Shown here one piece after another: positions 26,231-35,507 of a DNA stretch of 64,000 nucleotides. The notes beneath the pieces are model-generated. The model was given only the letters and a program-made list of their open reading frames with translations, was not told the DNA's origin and searched no databases. A program made the translations under genes and the position numbers. This DNA comes from Lysobacter sp. K5869 (GTDB taxonomy: Bacteria > Pseudomonadota > Gammaproteobacteria > Xanthomonadales > Xanthomonadaceae): the NCBI RefSeq assembly GCF_018847975.1, contig NZ_CP072597.1:2829001-2893000 (forward strand), written 5' to 3'. How positions within the stretch are numbered: position 1 is the first letter of the stretch; every line of letters begins with the position of its first letter.

Positions 26231-27985
26231 ATGCGCAAGGCGCCGCGGCCGCGAGCCGGTCTGATGTCCCCCTGGTTGCTGGCCTCGCTGCTGCTGATCG
26301 CCGCTCCCGCGTATTGCGAAGCGCCGGCCAAGCCTGCGCGCGCGCAAGCCGCCAAGCCCGCCGCCGCGCATCCGCCGGGCACCGCCATCGCCAGCGCGCA
26401 TTCGCTGTCCACGCAAGCGGGTTTGGAGATCGTGCGCCAGGGCGGCAACGCCTTCGACGCCGCGGTCGCGGTGTCCTCGACCTTGTCGGTGGTCGAACCG
26501 ATCAGTTCCGGCATCGGCGGCGGCGGGTTCTTCCTGCTGCACGACGCCAAGAGCGGCCGCGACGTGTTCGTCGACGCGCGCGAAACCGCGCCGACCGCGG
26601 CCACGCCGGCCGCGTTCCTCGACGCCAAGGGCGAACTCAACCGCGACCGCGCCACCAACGGCCCGTGGTCGGCCGGCATTCCCGGCTTGCCGGCGGCGCT
26701 GGTGCACCTCGCGCAGAAGTACGGCAAGTTGCCGCTGAAGACTTCCTTGGCGCCGGCGATCCGCATCGCCCGCGAAGGCTTCGCGGTGTATCCGCGCCTG
26801 GAGAAGGGTTACGGCAGCCGGCGCGAAGTGATGGAGCGCTACCGCGGCACCCGCGAGGTGTTCCTCGCCGACGGCAGCCCGCCCAAGGCCGGCGAAATCC
26901 TCAAGCAGCCCGATCTGGCGCGCACGCTGGAACTGCTGGCGGCCAAGGGCTTCGACGGTTTCTATCGCGGCGAAGTCGGCGCCAAGCTGCTGGCCGCGGT
27001 GAAGGAAGAAGGCGGGCAGTGGAAGCCGGAGGAACTGTCCGGCTACAAGGTGGTCGAGCGCGAACCGCTGCGGCTCAAGTACCGCGGCTGGGACATCGTC
27101 ACCGCGCCGCCGCCGTCGTCGGGCGGGGTGGCGTTCGCCGAAATCCTGCAGATGCTCGAAGGCTGGGACCTGAGCAAGCTCGATCCGGCCCACCGCACCC
27201 ACATCATCGCCGAGGCCATGCGCCGCGCGTACCGCGACCGCACCATCTACCTGGGCGATCCGGATTTCGTGAAGATCCCGCTGCGCCGCCTGACCAGCGC
27301 CGACTATGCCGCCGGCCTGCGCGCCACCATCCACCCGGACAAGGCCACGCCCAGCGATCTGCTGCCGGGCCAGCCGGCGCCGCTGGAGGACGACGAGACT
27401 ACGCATTTCTCGATCATCGATCGCGAAGGCAACCGGGTGTCGGCGACCCAGACGGTCAACCTGCTGTACGGCTCGGGCATGGTCGCGCCGGGCACCGGCG
27501 TGCTGCTCAACAACGAAATGGACGACTTCGCCCTGCGCCCCGGCACGCCCAACGCCTTCGGCGTGATGGGCTTCGCCGCCAACGCGCCGGAACCGGGCAA
27601 GCGCATGCTCAGCTCGATGACGCCGAGCTTCCTGGAATCCAAGGACAAGGTGATCGCGGTCGGCGCGCCCGGCGGCAGCCGCATCATCACCCAGGTGTTG
27701 CTGGCGGTGCTGGCTTACGACGCGGGGCTGTCGCCGCAGCAGGTCGCCGCGCAGCCGCGCATCCACCATCAGTGGATGCCCGACGTGATCTCCGCCGAAG
27801 CCGGCGCGCTCGACGCCGACACCGTGGCCAAGCTGCAGGCGATGGGCCACAAGGTCAACGCCGGCGAATCGACCTGGGGCAATCTGCAGACGGTGATGTG
27901 GGACAAGCGCGCGAACGCGCTGTCCGGCGGTACCGATCCGCGCAATCCGGTCGGGCAGGCGGACGTGGTGTTGAGCCGGCCCTGA
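26231..27985 (+). CDS. ggt: gamma-glutamyltransferase
   Basis: 584 aa periplasmic Ntn-hydrolase that cleaves or transfers the gamma-glutamyl group of glutathione. It has a signal peptide at ~1-30 (LASLLLIAAPAYCEA). The large-subunit part includes GGNAFDAAVAVSSTLSVVEP and GIGGGGFFLLHDA. The autoprocessing site is DDETTHFSIID, where the nucleophilic Thr begins the small subunit. GSGMVAPGTGVLLNNEMDDF and SSMTPSF are family motifs. The gene follows the ferredoxin by 5 bp. Hairpin H2 begins 8 bp after its stop. Confidence 0.96.
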   Translation: MRKAPRPRAGLMSPWLLASLLLIAAPAYCEAPAKPARAQAAKPAAAHPPGTAIASAHSLSTQAGLEIVRQGGNAFDAAVAVSSTLSVVEPISSGIGGGGFFLLHDAKSGRDVFVDARETAPTAATPAAFLDAKGELNRDRATNGPWSAGIPGLPAALVHLAQKYGKLPLKTSLAPAIRIAREGFAVYPRLEKGYGSRREVMERYRGTREVFLADGSPPKAGEILKQPDLARTLELLAAKGFDGFYRGEVGAKLLAAVKEEGGQWKPEELSGYKVVEREPLRLKYRGWDIVTAPPPSSGGVAFAEILQMLEGWDLSKLDPAHRTHIIAEAMRRAYRDRTIYLGDPDFVKIPLRRLTSADYAAGLRATIHPDKATPSDLLPGQPAPLEDDETTHFSIIDREGNRVSATQTVNLLYGSGMVAPGTGVLLNNEMDDFALRPGTPNAFGVMGFAANAPEPGKRMLSSMTPSFLESKDKVIAVGAPGGSRIITQVLLAVLAYDAGLSPQQVAAQPRIHHQWMPDVISAEAGALDADTVAKLQAMGHKVNAGESTWGNLQTVMWDKRANALSGGTDPRNPVGQADVVLSRP

Positions 27986-27992
27986 CGGGCCG

Positions 27993-28079
27993 GGGAATGA
28001 AGGGAAAAAGGGGAATGAAGGCAATGGAGGGGGCGGTGCGACTTCCATTGCCTTCATTCCCCTTTTTCCCCTCATTCCC
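27993..28079. repeat. repeat-armed hairpin H2 (9-nt unit family)
   Basis: The left arm 27993-28028 is four 9-nt units (GGGAATGAA, GGGAAAAAG, GGGAATGAA, GGCAATGGA). The right arm 28044-28079 is its inverse with one mismatch in 36. The loop is 15 nt. On the plus strand the right arm contains CTTTTTCCCC. It sits directly after the ggt stop and probably acts as a terminator. Confidence 0.9.
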
Positions 28080-28154
28080 GATTCCGCCTTCCCAGGTTAG
28101 ATTGCGCCGCAGAAGCGCCGCATCCGGACGCGGCCGCACAGGGGACCCAAGGCA

Positions 28155-28745
28155 GTGAGCGACGACAACGACAAGCGCTGGTATACCCGCGTGCCCGCGA
28201 TTTCGGTCGCGATGGTGGCTTTCCTCGTCGCCCTGACCACGCTGGTCAACAACGTGCGCGAGATCGGCGGACTCAAGGACAAGTCGCCGGCGACGCCGGC
28301 CGCGGCCGCGCCCGCGACGCCCGCGCCGGCGGTCAAGCCGGCTGCGCCTGCAGCGCCGACGCGCTATTCGGTGGTGTTGACCCTGGAGAAGATCGAAGTC
28401 GTCAACGACGGCACCAGCGGCAGCACCGCGTGGACCTTCGATGTCAGCGCCGGCGGCCAGGATCTGTTCGAGCTGCCCTCGCGCGACTACAACGACGCCG
28501 AGGACAGCCGCATCGCCACGCCGCGCACCAGCGATCCGTCGATGGGCCGGGTCACCCTGGTGCCCGGTCAGGAAATGCTGGTGAAAATCGCCGGCCGCTC
28601 CGGCGGCCTGATCAGCAAGCTCTCGGTCGCCGGCACCGGCACCTTGGTCGCCGAACGCGCGCTGGCGCCGATCAAGGTGGTCGCGGCGGATCCGCGGGAT
28701 GGGGAGTTCGTGTTTTATTTCGGCACGGCGGCGACGGCGCAGTGA
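28155..28745 (+). CDS. membrane-anchored protein of unknown function
   Basis: 196 aa from a GTG at 28155. A short charged N-terminus ([13 protein letters not shown]) precedes one transmembrane helix ([20 protein letters not shown], ~16-35) and an Ala/Pro-rich linker. A beta-rich domain of ~125 residues follows ([40 protein letters not shown]). It is probably a periplasmic domain tethered to the inner membrane. No family is recognised. Repeat-armed hairpins flank it on both sides (H2 before, H3 immediately after its stop), so it looks like an isolated transcription unit. Confidence 0.75.
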   Translation: MSDDNDKRWYTRVPAISVAMVAFLVALTTLVNNVREIGGLKDKSPATPAAAAPATPAPAVKPAAPAAPTRYSVVLTLEKIEVVNDGTSGSTAWTFDVSAGGQDLFELPSRDYNDAEDSRIATPRTSDPSMGRVTLVPGQEMLVKIAGRSGGLISKLSVAGTGTLVAERALAPIKVVAADPRDGEFVFYFGTAATAQ

Positions 28746-28750
28746 GGCCA

Positions 28751-28875
28751 GGGAAAGAGGGGAATCAAGGGAATCAAGGGAACCAAGGGAACCAAGGGAA
28801 TGGACGGTGCGCGGGATCGCTCGTCGACCCAGCGCCCCCACCATTCCCTTGGTTCCCTTGATTCCCCTCTTTCCC
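28751..28875. repeat. repeat-armed hairpin H3 with unequal arms
   Basis: The left arm (28751-28803) is GGGAAAGAG, GGGAATCAA x2, GGGAACCAA x2, GGGAATGG. The right arm (28841-28875) is the inverse of GGGAAAGAG, GGGAATCAA, GGGAACCAA, GGGAATGG. So the left arm has exactly one extra copy of each internal unit. It starts 6 bp after the stop of the preceding gene. Confidence 0.92.
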
Positions 28876-28959
28876 GGCTCCCAACTAACTTCCCGCTTAA
28901 CGGTCCTCCCCCTAAAATCGCCCCACACTCCCCCCGACGCCCGCGAGGGCGATGCAGCC

Positions 28960-29846
<887 letters not shown>

Positions 29847-29850
<4 letters not shown>

Positions 29851-30635
29851 AGCCCATCGCCGCGGCGCGCGCGTTGTTCGCACTCGCGCTGGCGGCGATG
29901 TTGGGCGTGGCCGCGCCGGCGGCGGCGCAGGACGAGGACAGCGGCGAACCGGTCGGCGAACCGGTCGCGGGCACGAGCCTGCGCGACCGCGATTTCGGCG
30001 TGCTCACCCGCCAGTTCGGCCTGGACCGGCGGGTCGAGATGTACCAATGGCGCCGCGCCGCCGATCCGTCCGCGGGGCAGGGCGGTTACGAGCGCATCTG
30101 GAATTCAGCGCCGATCGACTCGACCCACTTCGCGCCCGGCCACGTCAATCCGACCCGCCTGCCGCTGGAGAACCGGCGCTGGTGGTCGGATTCGGCGACG
30201 CTCGACGGCCGCGCGCTCGACAGCGAAGTGCTGCGCGCGCTCGGCGAATGGAAAGTGTTCCGGCCCAACTTCAGCCGGTTGCCGTCGAATCTGGCGGCGA
30301 CGTTCCAGCCCGAGGGCGACGGCCTGGGCAGCTCGGAAAACCCGCTCGCGCCGCAGATCGGCGACCTGCGCGTGACCTGGCGCGAACTGCGTTTGCCGGC
30401 GTTGGAAGGCAAGCTGGAACTGCGCGACGCTGCGTGGCGGCTCAAGCCCGAGGCGGCCGCGGCGGCGCTGAATGCCGCACCGCCGCGTTCGAATGCGACG
30501 GTGTTGGGCGAGCGGCCGCGCGACGAGCGTTGGTCGTGGGGTTGGTTGGTCGCGGGCGTGGCTTTGGCAGCGGCGTTGTTGCTGTGGCTGCGCGGCCGGC
30601 GGCGGCGTGCGGCGCGGGTGGACTCGGCGTCGTAG
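29847..30635 (+). CDS. TMEM43 family membrane protein
   Basis: 262 aa. It has a signal peptide or first transmembrane helix ([20 protein letters not shown]). The extracytoplasmic domain has [19 protein letters not shown] and [20 protein letters not shown]. One C-terminal transmembrane helix ([18 protein letters not shown]) is followed by a basic tail RRRRAARV. The layout and the N-P/H-x-N segments match bacterial TMEM43-like proteins. Function is unknown; the human homologue is an inner nuclear envelope protein. It is coupled by ATGA overlap to the MBL hydrolase. Confidence 0.82.
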
Positions 30636-30686
30636 GCGTGGGGTGGGGCGGCGTGGGGTAGCCGGTTGCGTCGTGGTTGGATTGGC

Positions 30687-30859
30687 GCGGTCGCGGCTTG
30701 CGCCGCTCCTACAGGGCTTGGGTGCGGCCCCGCCGACGTGCGCCGATCTCTTACCGTAAATCGGTTCACTACCTGTAGGAGCGGCGCAAGCCGCGACTGC
30801 GGGGTAGCCGTTCGCGCCGTATCCGCGGTGTCGCGGTCGCGGCCCGCGCCGCGCTTACA
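30687..30859. repeat. three REP-like units
   Basis: Copies at about 30687-30713 (-), 30774-30802 (+) and 30831-30859 (-, degenerate) of the TGTAGGAGCGGCGCAAGCCG-type unit. Orientation alternates. Confidence 0.88.
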
Positions 30860-30895
30860 GGGCTCGGGTGTGGGTTCGCTTTGAACGGGAAAGGA

Positions 30896-30926
30896 AAAAG
30901 GCTCCGGCGAGAACGCGGAGCCTTTT
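30896..30926. terminator. bidirectional terminator between TMEM43 gene and upp
   Basis: An 11-bp stem (AAAAGGCTCCG with CGGAGCCTTTT) with a 9-nt loop; A-run on one side and T-run on the other, so it can serve both convergent genes. Confidence 0.88.
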
Positions 30927-30968
30927 CTTCGTGCATCGATTTCGCGCTGTCGGCCGGCGGACACTGGC

Positions 30969-31054
30969 TGTAGGAGCGGCGTGAGCCGCGACCGCAGGGC
31001 GGCCGTTTGCGCCGTAAGCGCGGTATCGCGGTCGCGGCTCGCGCCGCTCCTACA
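30969..31054. repeat. two REP-like units in inverted orientation
   Basis: Copies at 30969-30996 (+) and 31027-31054 (-) face each other and can form one long hairpin. The second ends 10 bp before the upp stop, so it probably lies in the upp mRNA 3' end. Confidence 0.88.
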
Positions 31055-31063
31055 AAGAGCGGA

Positions 31064-31699
31064 TCAGGTGTAGTGCTTGGTCCCGAAAATCTTGTCGCCC
31101 GCATCGCCCAAGCCCGGCAGGATGTAGCCGACTTCGTTGAGCCGCTCGTCGACCGAGGCGGTGAACACTTCCACGTCCGGGTGCTTGGCTTCCAGCGCCT
31201 TCAAACCTTCCGGCGCGGCGACCAGGAACAGGCCCTTGATGCGCTTGCAGCCGGCGTTCTTGAGCAGGTCGACGGTGGCGATCAGGCTGCCGCCGGTGGC
31301 CAGCATCGGGTCGAGGATCAGCGCGGTGCGCTCGTCCATGCGGCCGCTGAGCTTCTCGTAGTAGCCGACCGGCTGCAGGGTGTCCTCGTCGCGCTGCAGG
31401 CCGACCACGCCGACCTTGGCTGCGGGAATCAGCTCCAGCACGCCCGGCAGCATGCCCAGGCCGGCGCGCAGGATCGGCACCAGGGTGACCTTGGCGCCCT
31501 TGATCTTGCGGGTGACCACCGGGCCGGCCCAGCCGTCGACCACGGCTTCCTCGGTTTCCAGGTCCGCGGTGGCTTCGTAGGTGAGCAGGGTGGCCACTTC
31601 CGAGGCCAGTTCGCGGAACGACTTGGTGCTGTTGTCGGCGCGGCGCATCAGGCCGAGCTTGTGTTGGACCAAGGGGTGGCGGACTTCGACGATTTTCAT
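31064..31699 (-). CDS. upp: uracil phosphoribosyltransferase
   Basis: 211 aa pyrimidine-salvage enzyme converting uracil + PRPP to UMP. It begins [19 protein letters not shown] as in the family. The PRPP-binding loop is [20 protein letters not shown], the uracil site is near the C-terminus ([17 protein letters not shown]), and [14 protein letters not shown] is conserved. It is cytosolic. A GC-rich hairpin (31758-31779) separates it from the upstream gene, and the convergent TMEM43 side has a shared terminator. Confidence 0.97.
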   Translation of the reverse strand: MKIVEVRHPLVQHKLGLMRRADNSTKSFRELASEVATLLTYEATADLETEEAVVDGWAGPVVTRKIKGAKVTLVPILRAGLGMLPGVLELIPAAKVGVVGLQRDEDTLQPVGYYEKLSGRMDERTALILDPMLATGGSLIATVDLLKNAGCKRIKGLFLVAAPEGLKALEAKHPDVEVFTASVDERLNEVGYILPGLGDAGDKIFGTKHYT

Positions 31700-31757
31700 G
31701 GGCGGGGCCGGACGCGGGAAGTGGGAGGCGATGGGCGCAAAAGATCGGCGCTTAGGC

Positions 31758-31779
31758 CGCCGCGCGCAAGCGCGCGGCG
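31758..31779. other. strong GC hairpin
   Basis: Perfect inverted repeat CGCCGCGCGC-AA-GCGCGCGGCG between the end of the secreted-protein gene and the upp start (both minus strand). It has no T-run. It could be an inefficient terminator or influence upp translation. Confidence 0.5.
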
Positions 31780-31796
31780 AGGCGGTTGGCGAAGTT

Positions 31797-32225
31797 TCAG
31801 CCCTCGTCGGGTTCCAGGCACAGTTCCTGGGCGACCTCGCGCAGACTGTCGCGCTTGAAATCCAGGACCTTCTTGGCGGCCTGCGCGTCGCCTTCGCCGA
31901 CGAACCGGTCGTAGACCTCGAAGCTTTCGTCGTAAATGACGTTGCTGGCGTAGTTGGCGAAAAACGCCTTCGAGGCCAGCTGATCCGGCTTGAGCGCGGC
32001 GATGGCGTCCTGCGCCGTGCGCTTGCGGTCGCGCACGCGCAGATCGAATTCCTGCGCCGCCCAGTCGCCCGCGCGCTTGCAGTAGGCCGCATCGCGCCCG
32101 GGCTTGGCCGGGGCCGCGACGGCGGCGAAGCAAAGCGACGCGCCGATCAGCGCCGCGAGCGCGCGAGGCAGCCGGTGCGCGCTTGCGCGATGTCCGTTCG
32201 TGCGGAGGAAAAGGGCCGTTCTCAT
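31797..32225 (-). CDS. small secreted protein of unknown function
   Basis: 142 aa. A long n-region ([20 protein letters not shown]) precedes hydrophobic [17 protein letters not shown] with probable cleavage after AVAA. The mature part is helical and charged, with two cysteines ([20 protein letters not shown], and LCLEP near the end). No family is recognised. The start at 32225 fits the signal; the open frame runs to 32714, but only antisense-like Arg-rich sequence lies upstream. Confidence 0.68.
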   Translation of the reverse strand: MRTALFLRTNGHRASAHRLPRALAALIGASLCFAAVAAPAKPGRDAAYCKRAGDWAAQEFDLRVRDRKRTAQDAIAALKPDQLASKAFFANYASNVIYDESFEVYDRFVGEGDAQAAKKVLDFKRDSLREVAQELCLEPDEG

Positions 32226-32458
32226 GCGCTTGGGTTCCTGGCTGCGGGGGCGCGGGCGGCGGGGCCGCGAATGGATGGAATCAGCGGCATCGCCGTGTGT
32301 CAATGCGGGATCGGCGCGGTGGCGGGCGCGTTCGGGCGTTGGGGCGGCCGTCGGGCCCGGACGCAGCGAGCGCGTCGCGCGGCCGGTTCGGCGCGCGGCG
32401 CAAGAATGGAGGGCCGGCGCCATCGTCGTCGACGGCCGCGCGCGGCCGATGCGGAGTT

Positions 32459-32770
32459 TCAATCGGCGGTGGCGTAGATATTGTCGCCGTCGGCGATGGC
32501 CTGCTCGACGAAGCGCGAAAACGCGCGGATCTGCGTGCGTTCGGTGAACTGGTCGGTCATCCCGTCCAGTTCCGCGAGCAGCCGCGGCAACTCGCCGAGC
32601 AGCAGCGTGGTGTCGGCGTAGTAGTCGCGCAGCTTGAGCAGCAGCGGATACTCGCGGCCCGGGCGCGCGCGGGCCAGCAACTGGGCGTGGAAACGTTCGT
32701 CGAGGGCGAAGCACTTGCGCGAGACGTGGATCTCGCTCTCGTGCCGGGCCTGGATCAGATCGAGCGCCAT
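32459..32770 (-). CDS. conserved hypothetical protein
   Basis: 103 aa from ATG 32770 (a GTG at 32815 would add 15 Arg/Pro-rich residues; neither has a clear ribosome-binding site). It is all-helical and charged (ALDLIQARHESEIHVSRKCF, YPLLLKLRDYYADTTLLLGE), probably cytosolic. It lies just downstream of another small gene (32825-33067) on the same strand, so the two are likely co-transcribed. No family or catalytic motif is recognised. Confidence 0.68.
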   Translation of the reverse strand: MALDLIQARHESEIHVSRKCFALDERFHAQLLARARPGREYPLLLKLRDYYADTTLLLGELPRLLAELDGMTDQFTERTQIRAFSRFVEQAIADGDNIYATAD

Positions 32771-32824
32771 CGACGGGGCCGCGTTGGCCGGACCGCGTCG
32801 CCGCGGCCGGCCCACGCCTGGGCT

Positions 32825-33067
32825 TCAGGCCGTGCGCACGTACTGGATTTCGATGCCGTCGCTCTCGCCGATCGCCGCGCGCAGCACGGTGATCAGCGAA
32901 CCGGCGTTGAGATGATCGATCTCGATCATGTCCACGGTGGCGTGGTCGATCCAGTAGTCCTGGTCCTGGCTGTCTTCTTCTTCCAGCGCCAGCACCAGGA
33001 TCTGCAGTTCTTCCTCGCTGATCTCGCCGATGTCGGCGCCGGTTTCCTTGTTGGACAGACGGATCAT
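32825..33067 (-). CDS. conserved small acidic protein
   Basis: 80 aa and strongly acidic (EISEEELQILVLALEEEDSQ, DQDYWIDHATVDMIEID). I recall short Xanthomonadaceae proteins of this type being carried under the name galactosyldiacylglycerol synthase. At 80 residues without a glycosyltransferase motif that name is not credible. It is probably cytosolic. TCCTTGG-type sequence before its ATG (33067) reads CCAAGGAAACC, a fair ribosome-binding site. It is followed by the 103-aa hypothetical gene. Confidence 0.78.
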   Translation of the reverse strand: MIRLSNKETGADIGEISEEELQILVLALEEEDSQDQDYWIDHATVDMIEIDHLNAGSLITVLRAAIGESDGIEIQYVRTA

Positions 33068-33114
33068 GCGGTTTCCTTGGGAGCTGGAAGATAGAGAAAC
33101 AGAATCTAGATAGA

Positions 33115-33173
33115 AGTTAGCGAAAGCAAGAGCGTTGCTTTTCGCTAACTCCTAACTCCTATTCGCTAACTCC
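33115..33173. repeat. repeat-armed hairpin H4 (GGAGTTAG family)
   Basis: The inner stem AGTTAGCGAAAGCAA (33115-33129) pairs with TTGCTTTTCGCTAACT (33135-33150) with one bulge and a 5-nt loop. The right arm continues as CCTAACTCCTATTCGCTAAC to 33173, while the left arm is degenerate. It ends 6 bp before the aminotransferase stop codon (minus strand). It shares its units with the hairpin at 51612. Confidence 0.8.
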
Positions 33174-33178
33174 CGTTC

Positions 33179-34678
33179 TTAGGCCGCCGCCGCCTGCTGC
33201 GCCCGCGGCCCTTCGCGCAGCGCGCGGCCGACCATCGACACCAGCAGTTCCAACTCGTCGCTGCCGATGGTGAAGTTCGGGGTGAAGCGCAGCGAGTTGG
33301 CGCCGCCGTGGATCACGCCGATGCCGCGCTCGCGCAGCCATTCCTCGGTGGAGCCGGCGCCGAAGCACTTGAACTGCGGAGCCAGTTCGCAGGAGAACAG
33401 CAGGCCGGTGCCTTGGACCTTGGTGATCAGGCCGCCGAGTTCGTGCTTGAGCTTCTCCAGCTTCTCGATCGCCTCGGCGCCGCGCGCGCGGATGTTGGCG
33501 CGCAGCTGCGGGGTGACCTGTTCGAGCACGGCGACGGCGACATCGAGCGCGCGCGGGTTGCTGGTCATGGTGTTGCCGTACAAGCCCTTGCGGTACAGCG
33601 AGGCCGCGCGTTCGCCGACGGCGAGCACCGACAGCGGGTACTGGCCGGCGTTGAGCGCCTTGGAGTAGGTCTCCATGTCCGGCGCGTCCAGGCCTTCGAA
33701 GCCCGGATAATCGACGATGGACAGCACGCCGTGGGCGCGCAGGCCGGCCTGGATCGAATCGACCAGCAGCAGCGAGCCGTGGTCGCGGGTGAGTTCGCGC
33801 GCCAGGGCGTAGAACGACGCCGGCACGCCGCGGCCCGGGTCGCCTTCGCCCATCACCGGTTCCAGGAACATCGCTTCGATGAACCAGCCCTTGGCGTCGG
33901 CGTCGGCGAAGGCCTGCTTCAGCGCTTGCGCGTCGTAGGGCTCGATCGCGATCACCGAGTCCTCGCCGCGGAAGCTGGCCAGGTGCTGGGTGTAGGCCTT
34001 GCGCGAGGAATCCGAGTACAGCGCCGGGCGCTCGGTGCGGCCGTGGAAGCTGCCCTTGATGACCAGGCGCTTGATCGCGCGGCCGGCGTGGCGGGCGCCG
34101 GCGTCGGTCATCAGCTTGCTGTTGACGTCGGCGATGCGCGCGGCCAGCGAGACCGATTCGGAACCCGAGTTGAGGCAGAAGAAGCGCTCGTACGGGCAGC
34201 CGCCGCGTTCCACGCCGATGGCCCCGCGCAGGGCGCGCTCGAAGCGCAGCTGCGACAGCGACGGGGTCATGATGTTGGCCATCACCTGCGGCTTGGCCAT
34301 CGCGGCGATCACCGCCGAGGGGGTGTGGCCGAAACCGAGCATGCCGTAGCCGCCGGAGTCGTGCAGGACCGCGCCCTTGAGGGTGACGACCCAGGGGCCG
34401 CGCGCGGTCAGGGCGACGTACGGGTTGACGCCGTCGTCGGGGTAGAAATTGACGTAGCCGGCCTGGATGGCCTGGATCTGCGCGTCCTCGTCGAGGTCGA
34501 GCAGGTCGGCGTGGAGGTCGCGGATCAGCGCGTATTCGGCGGCGGCGGCGGCGATGGCCTCGCCCAGTTCCGGATGGGTGACGGCGAAGCGGGCGACGGT
34601 CTCGTCGTCCAGGCCGACGGTGCGGCGTTTGCCGGCGTGGGCGCGCAGCGGCGCGAGTTGGGCGAGCAGGTGGGTCAT
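33179..34678 (-). CDS. class III PLP-dependent aminotransferase
   Basis: 499 aa. It is a fold-type I aminotransferase of the class III (ornithine/acetylornithine) type. NSGSESVSLAARIA is the PLP phosphate-binding region and IKGSFHGRTERPA the conserved SFHGRT. LLVDSIQAGLRAHG holds the Asp that contacts the PLP nitrogen. The Schiff-base Lys is in YSKALNAGQYPLS, and NTMTSNPRALDVA is also typical. It is longer than most (~400-450 aa), with an extra ~75-residue N-terminal part. The ATG at 34678 has a clear AGGAG site. The substrate is unknown; omega-amino acids or lysine-like amines are usual for the class. It has a long structured leader. Confidence 0.92.
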   Translation of the reverse strand: MTHLLAQLAPLRAHAGKRRTVGLDDETVARFAVTHPELGEAIAAAAAEYALIRDLHADLLDLDEDAQIQAIQAGYVNFYPDDGVNPYVALTARGPWVVTLKGAVLHDSGGYGMLGFGHTPSAVIAAMAKPQVMANIMTPSLSQLRFERALRGAIGVERGGCPYERFFCLNSGSESVSLAARIADVNSKLMTDAGARHAGRAIKRLVIKGSFHGRTERPALYSDSSRKAYTQHLASFRGEDSVIAIEPYDAQALKQAFADADAKGWFIEAMFLEPVMGEGDPGRGVPASFYALARELTRDHGSLLLVDSIQAGLRAHGVLSIVDYPGFEGLDAPDMETYSKALNAGQYPLSVLAVGERAASLYRKGLYGNTMTSNPRALDVAVAVLEQVTPQLRANIRARGAEAIEKLEKLKHELGGLITKVQGTGLLFSCELAPQFKCFGAGSTEEWLRERGIGVIHGGANSLRFTPNFTIGSDELELLVSMVGRALREGPRAQQAAAA

Positions 34679-34850
34679 GGCGATCTCCTGTGGTCGGTGT
34701 CGTCGGCGTCCTGCCGGTTGTTGCGTGAGCAGACCGGTCCGCCCCCTGGCCGGACCCTCGCAGTTGCAGCGGCCCCCCAAGGGCCGCCAAGCGCCATCTC
34801 TCACAACGGGAATGGGTGGTTCAGCTAACTCCTTGAAACGCCGGAAAACC

Positions 34851-34881
34851 ACGCAAAAATTTTGCGTAAGGCCTAGGCCTT
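34851..34881. promoter_or_regulatory. two adjacent palindromes in AT-rich DNA
   Basis: ACGCAAAAATTTTGCGT (34851-34867) abuts AAGGCCTAGGCCTT (34868-34881). Next to them on the plus strand is TTGACG (34882-34887). The stretch is strikingly AT-rich for this genome and lies 173 bp upstream of the aminotransferase start; it could be an operator. Confidence 0.45.
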
Positions 34882-35115
34882 TTGACGATTTTTCGTTTCA
34901 TTTCAATGATTTATGGGAGTCTATCACGTCCGTTCGGGCTCGATAACCCCCTGGTCGGGCGTCCCGATTCGGCCGCCGCGGGCGGCGATTGGCGACGCTG
35001 ATGACGCTTGTCACCGGCGATCGGTGGCTGCGCGCACTGCCGTGCAACGCCGGCGGAACCGACAGTGGCGGCGAACTTCGAGCCCCCAGCGAGCCGGCCC
35101 CAGCGAGGCAGCCCC

Positions 35116-35331
35116 ATGAGCGCGATCCATCCTTTCCATAACGTCGTCGCCGCGGCCGCGCGTCAGCCGCGCCCGGCCGCGCCGGCGAAGCTGCCGGCGT
35201 ATGCCCGCGCCGCCTGGAGCGCGGGCCGCGCGGCGGCGCCGCGCGCCGGCGAGCGCGAGGGCGCACCAGCGCGCGCGCGCCGCGTCGCGGCCGTGCGCGC
35301 CGACCCGGCCGCGCCGGCCGAACTCCGTTAA
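35116..35331 (+). CDS. possible small protein of unknown function
   Basis: 71 aa, basic and very Ala/Arg-rich (MSAIHPFHNVVAAAARQPRP, then ARRVAAVRADPAAPAEL). A GAGGCA sequence lies about 7 nt before the ATG. There is no family, signal or membrane segment. It may be real because it has a start with a partial ribosome-binding site in a long gap, but composition alone could produce such a frame. Confidence 0.3.
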   Translation: MSAIHPFHNVVAAAARQPRPAAPAKLPAYARAAWSAGRAAAPRAGEREGAPARARRVAAVRADPAAPAELR

Positions 35332-35507
35332 AGTCCGCATCGTTCGTGGCCAGCGTGCATCCGACCCGCTCATTTCCCGCTGACGCGCCGCGCACCGAGG
35401 AGGGATCGTCGGGCCGTGCCGCCTCCGCCGCGATCTTCGCCGCCATCGCCGCCCGCTATGGCGGAACGCAAGGCGCGCCGCGCCCGACTTCCAGGATCGA
35501 CACCCTC

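Larger units (their letters stand above)
30636..31063. other. intergenic region packed with repeats and a bidirectional terminator
   Basis: 428 bp between the convergent TMEM43 and upp genes. It holds five REP-like units and the terminator at 30896-30926. I see no gene. Confidence 0.7.
34679..35507. other. divergent region upstream of aminotransferase and DesK-like kinase
   Basis: 829 bp. The aminotransferase side contains GC-rich self-complementary stretches (e.g. GGTCCGGCC...GGCGGACC around 34736-34755) and AT-rich DNA with two adjacent palindromes (34851-34881). A possible small gene is at 35116-35331. Nothing else is recognised. Confidence 0.5.

Noticed and set aside
32825..33067. Galactosyldiacylglycerol synthase
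   Set aside because: An 80-aa acidic protein without a glycosyltransferase motif cannot be that enzyme; kept as a conserved small protein.
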